Shown here: one piece after another, positions 5,264 to 7,394 of the stretch
Numbering within the stretch: the stretch's first letter is position 1
Layout of the letters: every line of letters begins with the position of its first letter
DNA from: Eubacterium sp.
Lineage (GTDB): Bacteria > Bacillota_A > Clostridia > Peptostreptococcales > Anaerovoracaceae
Direction: 5' to 3'
DNA: 7,394 nt
NCBI GenBank assembly: GCA_021769545.1
Contig: JAETSS010000059.1
Coordinates: 1-7,394 of the forward strand
The notes under the pieces: generated by a model
Seen by the model: only the letters and a program-made list of their open reading frames with translations
Database searches by the model: none
Told to the model about the DNA's origin: nothing
Translations under genes and position numbers: made by a program

Positions 5264-6037
5264 TCAGCTGAGTATGAATCTATATATGATCTCATCAATA
5301 CTTTCCATATCCATAATGTCCTCCTCCCATGTACAGATCAGATTCGAATGCTGCACGAATCCGGCGCTCCTGTACCGATCGATCTTTTTTACGGCGTTGA
5401 AATAGTAATCTCTGTTATGCATAAGGCCAAAGTGCTCCCACAGCAGAATATCTCCCCTTCTGCGTCTTATGGTAAAATCGGGGTAATACGTGATCCCACC
5501 GGCTTCAAATGCCGCCTCATATCTGTACAGTACACCGTGCTCCTCCAGCTTGTTTCCTATAGTCCTTTCCGATTTGGAACGCATCTTCACGCCATTTGTG
5601 GTGATATATTTTAGAGATTCCGGATTCATAGGATTCGTTCTGTAATTCTCCACTGACCATCTGTGCTTATTTTCATCCCAACATATCCTGCAGGGATCGA
5701 GCTCATCGTATTTGCGTGTGATTTCCTTGCTGCAATGCATTTCGCATGAATACATATTGCCTAAAGACGATTTAATAAGATCGTAGTTTTTTATCTTATC
5801 AGGTAATACCTCTGTAAGATATTCTTTTCTTGCCAACTGATATATCCTTGGGACGTTACCGGTAATGCCCTTCTGCTTTCCGTCCTTGCATTCCATATAG
5901 TACGATCGTTTTCCCTTTTTTCTCGTGTAAAGTCTTCCGTTGCCTGTTTTTTTCAGTTCTTTCTCCATGTCGCCGATCATTTGCTGTTCTTCTCTTAAAT
6001 AGCTTTCCAGCAAACAATGATCTCGTTTGGTTATCAT
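5264..6037 (-). CDS. PD-(D/E)XK-like nuclease domain protein of unknown function, 257 aa
   Basis: A hypothetical protein of a type I recall as frequent and often multi-copy in Clostridia. Visible: a charged, coiled N-terminus (10-30); a segment RLYTRKKGKRSYYMECKDGK (35-54) resembling the basic, aromatic 'K..G...YY' N-terminal region of that family; a helical middle with LARKEYL (68-74); W127 to L142, including NPMNPESL; then the nuclease-like domain: RSKSE (153-157), YRYE (171-174), YYPDFTI (184-190), LLWEHFGLM (198-206) and a final helix region. E157, D187 and E201 fit the acidic residues of a PD-(D/E)XK fold; the usual lysine after E201 is replaced (E-H-F), as I remember for other WEHFG/WEHLG proteins. 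The ATG at 6037 has TGAGG 5 nt upstream. Downstream (minus direction) the 73-nt array begins 10 nt after the stop. Substrate, partner and activity are unknown; a link with the array is inferred only from position. Confidence 0.8.
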   Translation of the reverse strand: MITKRDHCLLESYLREEQQMIGDMEKELKKTGNGRLYTRKKGKRSYYMECKDGKQKGITGNVPRIYQLARKEYLTEVLPDKIKNYDLIKSSLGNMYSCEMHCSKEITRKYDELDPCRICWDENKHRWSVENYRTNPMNPESLKYITTNGVKMRSKSERTIGNKLEEHGVLYRYEAAFEAGGITYYPDFTIRRRRGDILLWEHFGLMHNRDYYFNAVKKIDRYRSAGFVQHSNLICTWEEDIMDMESIDEIIYRFILS

Positions 6038-6042
6038 GATAT

Positions 6043-6047
6043 CCTCA
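6043..6047 (-). promoter_or_regulatory. RBS of the nuclease-like gene
   Basis: TGAGG on the minus strand with a 5-nt spacer to the ATG at 6037, within a purine-rich stretch (GGGGTGAGG). I see no convincing -35/-10 pair for this gene in 6048-6160; the best -10-like hexamer, TATAAC, has no matching -35. Confidence 0.55.
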
Positions 6048-6109
6048 CCCCTTTTGATTTACCATTGTGAAATCGCGTTATATTGCTGCGCCTTTATTAC
6101 TTGACCTGT

Positions 6110-6123
6110 ACCGCCTAAGCGGT
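6110..6123. repeat. Small hairpin upstream of the nuclease-like gene
   Basis: ACCGC (6110-6114) pairs perfectly with GCGGT (6119-6123) around CTAA. It has no T-run, so it is not a terminator by itself; it could be a leader or operator element. Confidence 0.35.
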
Positions 6124-6154
6124 GAAATACTGAAATGGATACTTCATGTATAAT

Positions 6155-6204
6155 AATAAAAGCGCCTGCCCTTATGTTAAATTTTACCATAAAAGCAGGC
6201 GTTT
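6155..6204 (-). terminator. Hairpin terminator after the cysteine-rich gene
   Basis: CGCCTGC (6163-6169) pairs with GCAGGCG (6195-6201), and TTATG (6172-6176) with CATAA (6188-6192) further in. On the minus strand the stem is followed by TTTTATTATTAT, a T-rich tail. It lies between the cysteine-rich gene and the nuclease-like gene and probably separates the asnS-side transcript from the nuclease unit. Confidence 0.65.
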
Positions 6205-6274
6205 ATCAACCATTTTTTTCCATCGTTTTCGTTGGGTGAGCGGATTATTTTAGTTACTCATTTTCCCGACTAAA

Positions 6275-6541
6275 TCACTTTCGCTTTGCCAGTTCTGCTA
6301 TATCGGCGAATCGGCTCATGATCAGATCGTAATTTGACTTTATATGAGGGATGCCGCAGTTGCTGCAGTCTTTGATGCCGCTATCCGTATACTTGAAGTT
6401 CCCTCCGCAGTTTTCGCCCAGAGCATAAAGGGGACAGTAACAGAACAGGCAGTTGAAGTCTTCTTCGTCTATGTGTTTGTGACATGGGAAGAATTCGCAT
6501 GTTTTGTGATTTATGAATTTGTAGTTATTGCTATCGGCCAT
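6275..6541 (-). CDS. Cysteine-rich small-domain protein (zinc-finger-like), 88 aa
   Basis: Matches the 'cysteine-rich small domain' family (I recall Pfam zf-like, PF04071), a presumed metal-binding protein of unknown function. Conserved pattern visible: H12, C15, C20, H21 and H23 in NHKTCEFFPCHKH; C31, C34, C36 in NCLFCYCPLY (30-39); C45 in CGGN; C59 and C62 in GIKDCSNCGIPH (55-66), H66; then YDLI. Eight cysteines in 88 residues suggest one or two zinc or iron-sulfur sites. The start at 6541 (MADSNN) has a GGAGG RBS 9 nt upstream; the same frame stays open upstream to 6658 only because it reads through the tandem repeat element. It is the last gene before the terminator and may share a transcript with asnS through the repeats. 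Confidence 0.88.
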   Translation of the reverse strand: MADSNNYKFINHKTCEFFPCHKHIDEEDFNCLFCYCPLYALGENCGGNFKYTDSGIKDCSNCGIPHIKSNYDLIMSRFADIAELAKRK

Positions 6542-6550
6542 TTCCTGCGA

Positions 6551-6555
6551 CCTCC
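6551..6555 (-). promoter_or_regulatory. RBS fixing the cysteine-rich gene start
   Basis: Minus-strand GGAGG, 9 nt before the ATG at 6541. It rules out the longer frame that starts at 6658. Confidence 0.85.
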
Positions 6556-6569
6556 GGTTTGTGATTTGG

Positions 6570-6591
6570 AAAGTGCAAAGCTCCTGCACTC
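6570..6591 (-). repeat. Partial hairpin II of the tandem element
   Basis: The stretch 6576-6591 is identical to 6749-6764, but the left arm and first part of the inner stem seen in the full copy are missing, leaving GTGC (6573-6576) to pair with GCAC (6586-6589). It is a decayed or truncated end of the repeat array. Confidence 0.55.
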
Positions 6592-6677
6592 CTGACGGGG
6601 GACCTTCCATCAATTTGCTTCGCAAATTGGGATAGGTCTTATCGCCGTAAGGCACCACGGGCTAAAGCCCTGTGCCT
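6592..6677 (-). repeat. Tandem two-hairpin element, copy A (86 nt)
   Basis: Hairpin I: CAATTTGC (6611-6618) and GCAAATTG (6622-6629) around TTC, extended by ACCT/AGGT and TCC/GGA with small bulges. Hairpin II: AGGCAC (6650-6655) with GTGCCT (6672-6677), inner GGGCT (6659-6663) with AGCCC (6666-6670). No start codon and RBS support a gene here. Confidence 0.8.
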
Positions 6678-6764
6678 CTGACGGGGGACCTTCCATCAAT
6701 TTGCTCCGCAAATTGGGATAGGTCTTATCGCCGTAGAGTGCCACGGAGCAAAGCTCCTGCACTC
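6678..6764 (-). repeat. Tandem two-hairpin element, copy B (87 nt)
   Basis: Near-identical to copy A in the hairpin I part (loop TCC instead of TTC). Hairpin II has a different sequence with the same fold: GAGTGC (6736-6741) with GCACTC (6759-6764), inner GGAGC (6745-6749) with GCTCC (6753-6757). Confidence 0.8.
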
Positions 6765-6812
6765 CTGACGGGGGACCTTCCATCAATTTGCTCCGCAAAT
6801 TGGGATAGGTCT
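6765..6812 (-). repeat. Tandem two-hairpin element, copy C (truncated at the asnS end)
   Basis: Carries only the hairpin I half; identity to the other copies stops at about 6812, 2 nt from the asnS stop codon. Read on the minus strand, the first thing after asnS is therefore hairpin I, which could act as a 3'-end or processing structure; it has no following T-run. Confidence 0.75.
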
Positions 6813-6814
6813 CC

Positions 6815-7394
6815 CTAAAACTCTGCTGTCTTCGGAGTTCTTGGGAATGGGAGGACGTCGCGGATGTTGCTCATTCCTGTGATGTACATGATGATTCGTT
6901 CGAAGCCGAGGCCGTAACCGGAGTGTTTTACTCCGCCGTACTTTCTCAGATCCATGTACCACCAGTAATCTTCCTCTGTCATTCCTGTTTCTTCTATCCT
7001 TGCTTTCAGTACGTCGTATCGTTCTTCTCTCTGGCTTCCGCCGATGATCTCGCCGACTCCGGGTACAAGCAGGTCGCATGCGGCTACCGTCTTGCCGTCA
7101 TCATTGAGTCTCATGTAGAAGGCCTTAATCTCCTTCGGATAATCCGTTACGAATACAGGCTTCTTGAACACCTTTTCAGTGATGTATCGTTCGTGCTCCG
7201 TCTGCAGGTCGATGCCCCATTCCACAGGGTACTGGAACTTCTCGCCGGATTTTTTCAGAAGCTCAACGGCTTCGGTGTATGTTATACGCTCAAAATCAGA
7301 ATTTACGATATTGTTGAGTCTGTCAAGAAGTCCCTTGTCGATGAACTTGCTGAAAAACTCCATTTCCTCAGGCGCGTTTTCCATCACGTAATTG
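6815..7394 (-). CDS. asnS: Asparagine--tRNA ligase, C-terminal part (5' end outside window)
   Basis: Class II aminoacyl-tRNA synthetase that charges tRNA-Asn in the cytoplasm. The frame runs off the right edge (residues [14 protein letters not shown] at the border continue the gene), so the apparent GTG/ATG starts near 7382-7387 are internal. About 192 C-terminal residues are visible: [36 protein letters not shown] and the motif 3 segment [20 protein letters not shown], ending [11 protein letters not shown], which is the typical AsnRS end. The gene is complete at its 3' end; the TAG stop lies 2 nt from the tandem repeat element. Confidence 0.97.
   Translation of the reverse strand, partial: NYVMENAPEEMEFFSKFIDKGLLDRLNNIVNSDFERITYTEAVELLKKSGEKFQYPVEWGIDLQTEHERYITEKVFKKPVFVTDYPKEIKAFYMRLNDDGKTVAACDLLVPGVGEIIGGSQREERYDVLKARIEETGMTEEDYWWYMDLRKYGGVKHSGYGLGFERIIMYITGMSNIRDVLPFPRTPKTAEF

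Noticed and set aside
5129..5614. 161-codon plus-strand open frame
   Set aside because: It runs antisense over the nuclease-like gene and through array units, has no RBS and no recognisable domain.
6542..6658. N-terminal extension of the cysteine-rich protein to 127 residues
   Set aside because: The extension is translated repeat element; GGAGG at 6551-6555 marks the start at 6541.
6610..7079. Two minus-strand open frames (62 and 98 codons) in the repeats and across asnS
   Set aside because: One is repeat-element translation and the other is an out-of-frame shadow of asnS.

Overview
The window looks like a chromosomal piece of a Gram-positive anaerobe of class Clostridia, perhaps the Anaerovoracaceae/Mogibacterium neighbourhood; this is inferred from gene content and codon style, with no taxonomic marker read. 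It holds ordinary housekeeping genes (radA, an EF-G-like GTPase, asnS), an amino-acid permease, and two unusual non-coding repeat regions. Except for the permease and a tiny gene after it, every gene is on the minus strand.

Layout. 1-1070 (+): 3' part of an APC-family permease, then an overlooked 46-codon single-pass membrane protein with its own ribosome binding site (RBS) overlapping the permease stop. 1115-1167: strong bidirectional terminator between the converging units. 1190-2620 (-): radA, whose zinc finger has C-x-C where C-x2-C is usual. 2621-2856: gap with an inverted repeat next to the radA RBS and a possible 30-codon ORF. 2857-4800 (-): EF-G-like translation GTPase, with a clear RBS and an extended -10 promoter carrying an operator-like dyad. 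4908-5253: a GC-rich structured segment, then a four-unit array of inverted repeats with an exact 73-nt period. 5264-6037 (-): a PD-(D/E)XK-like nuclease of unknown role, ending 10 nt from the array. 6155-6204: hairpin terminator. 6275-6541 (-): 88-aa cysteine-rich metal-binding protein. 6570-6812: about two and a half tandem copies of an 86-87-nt two-hairpin element. 6815 to the right edge (-): C-terminal part of asparaginyl-tRNA synthetase.

The most interesting part is 4908-6037. The four 43-nt units each have 10-nt arms (core TTCCAAA / TTTGGAA) around a 23-nt loop, and successive units are separated by 30-nt spacers. Arm sequence and all lengths are fixed, while loop and spacer sequences differ. 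Two arm positions change in a pair-preserving way. Together with the adjacent nuclease gene this could be an undescribed array-plus-nuclease system. The function (guide RNAs, protein-binding scaffold, 3'-UTR element) is inference. The second notable structure is the tandem element upstream of the cysteine-rich gene, in which one hairpin keeps its pairing although nearly every base of its outer stem differs between copies.
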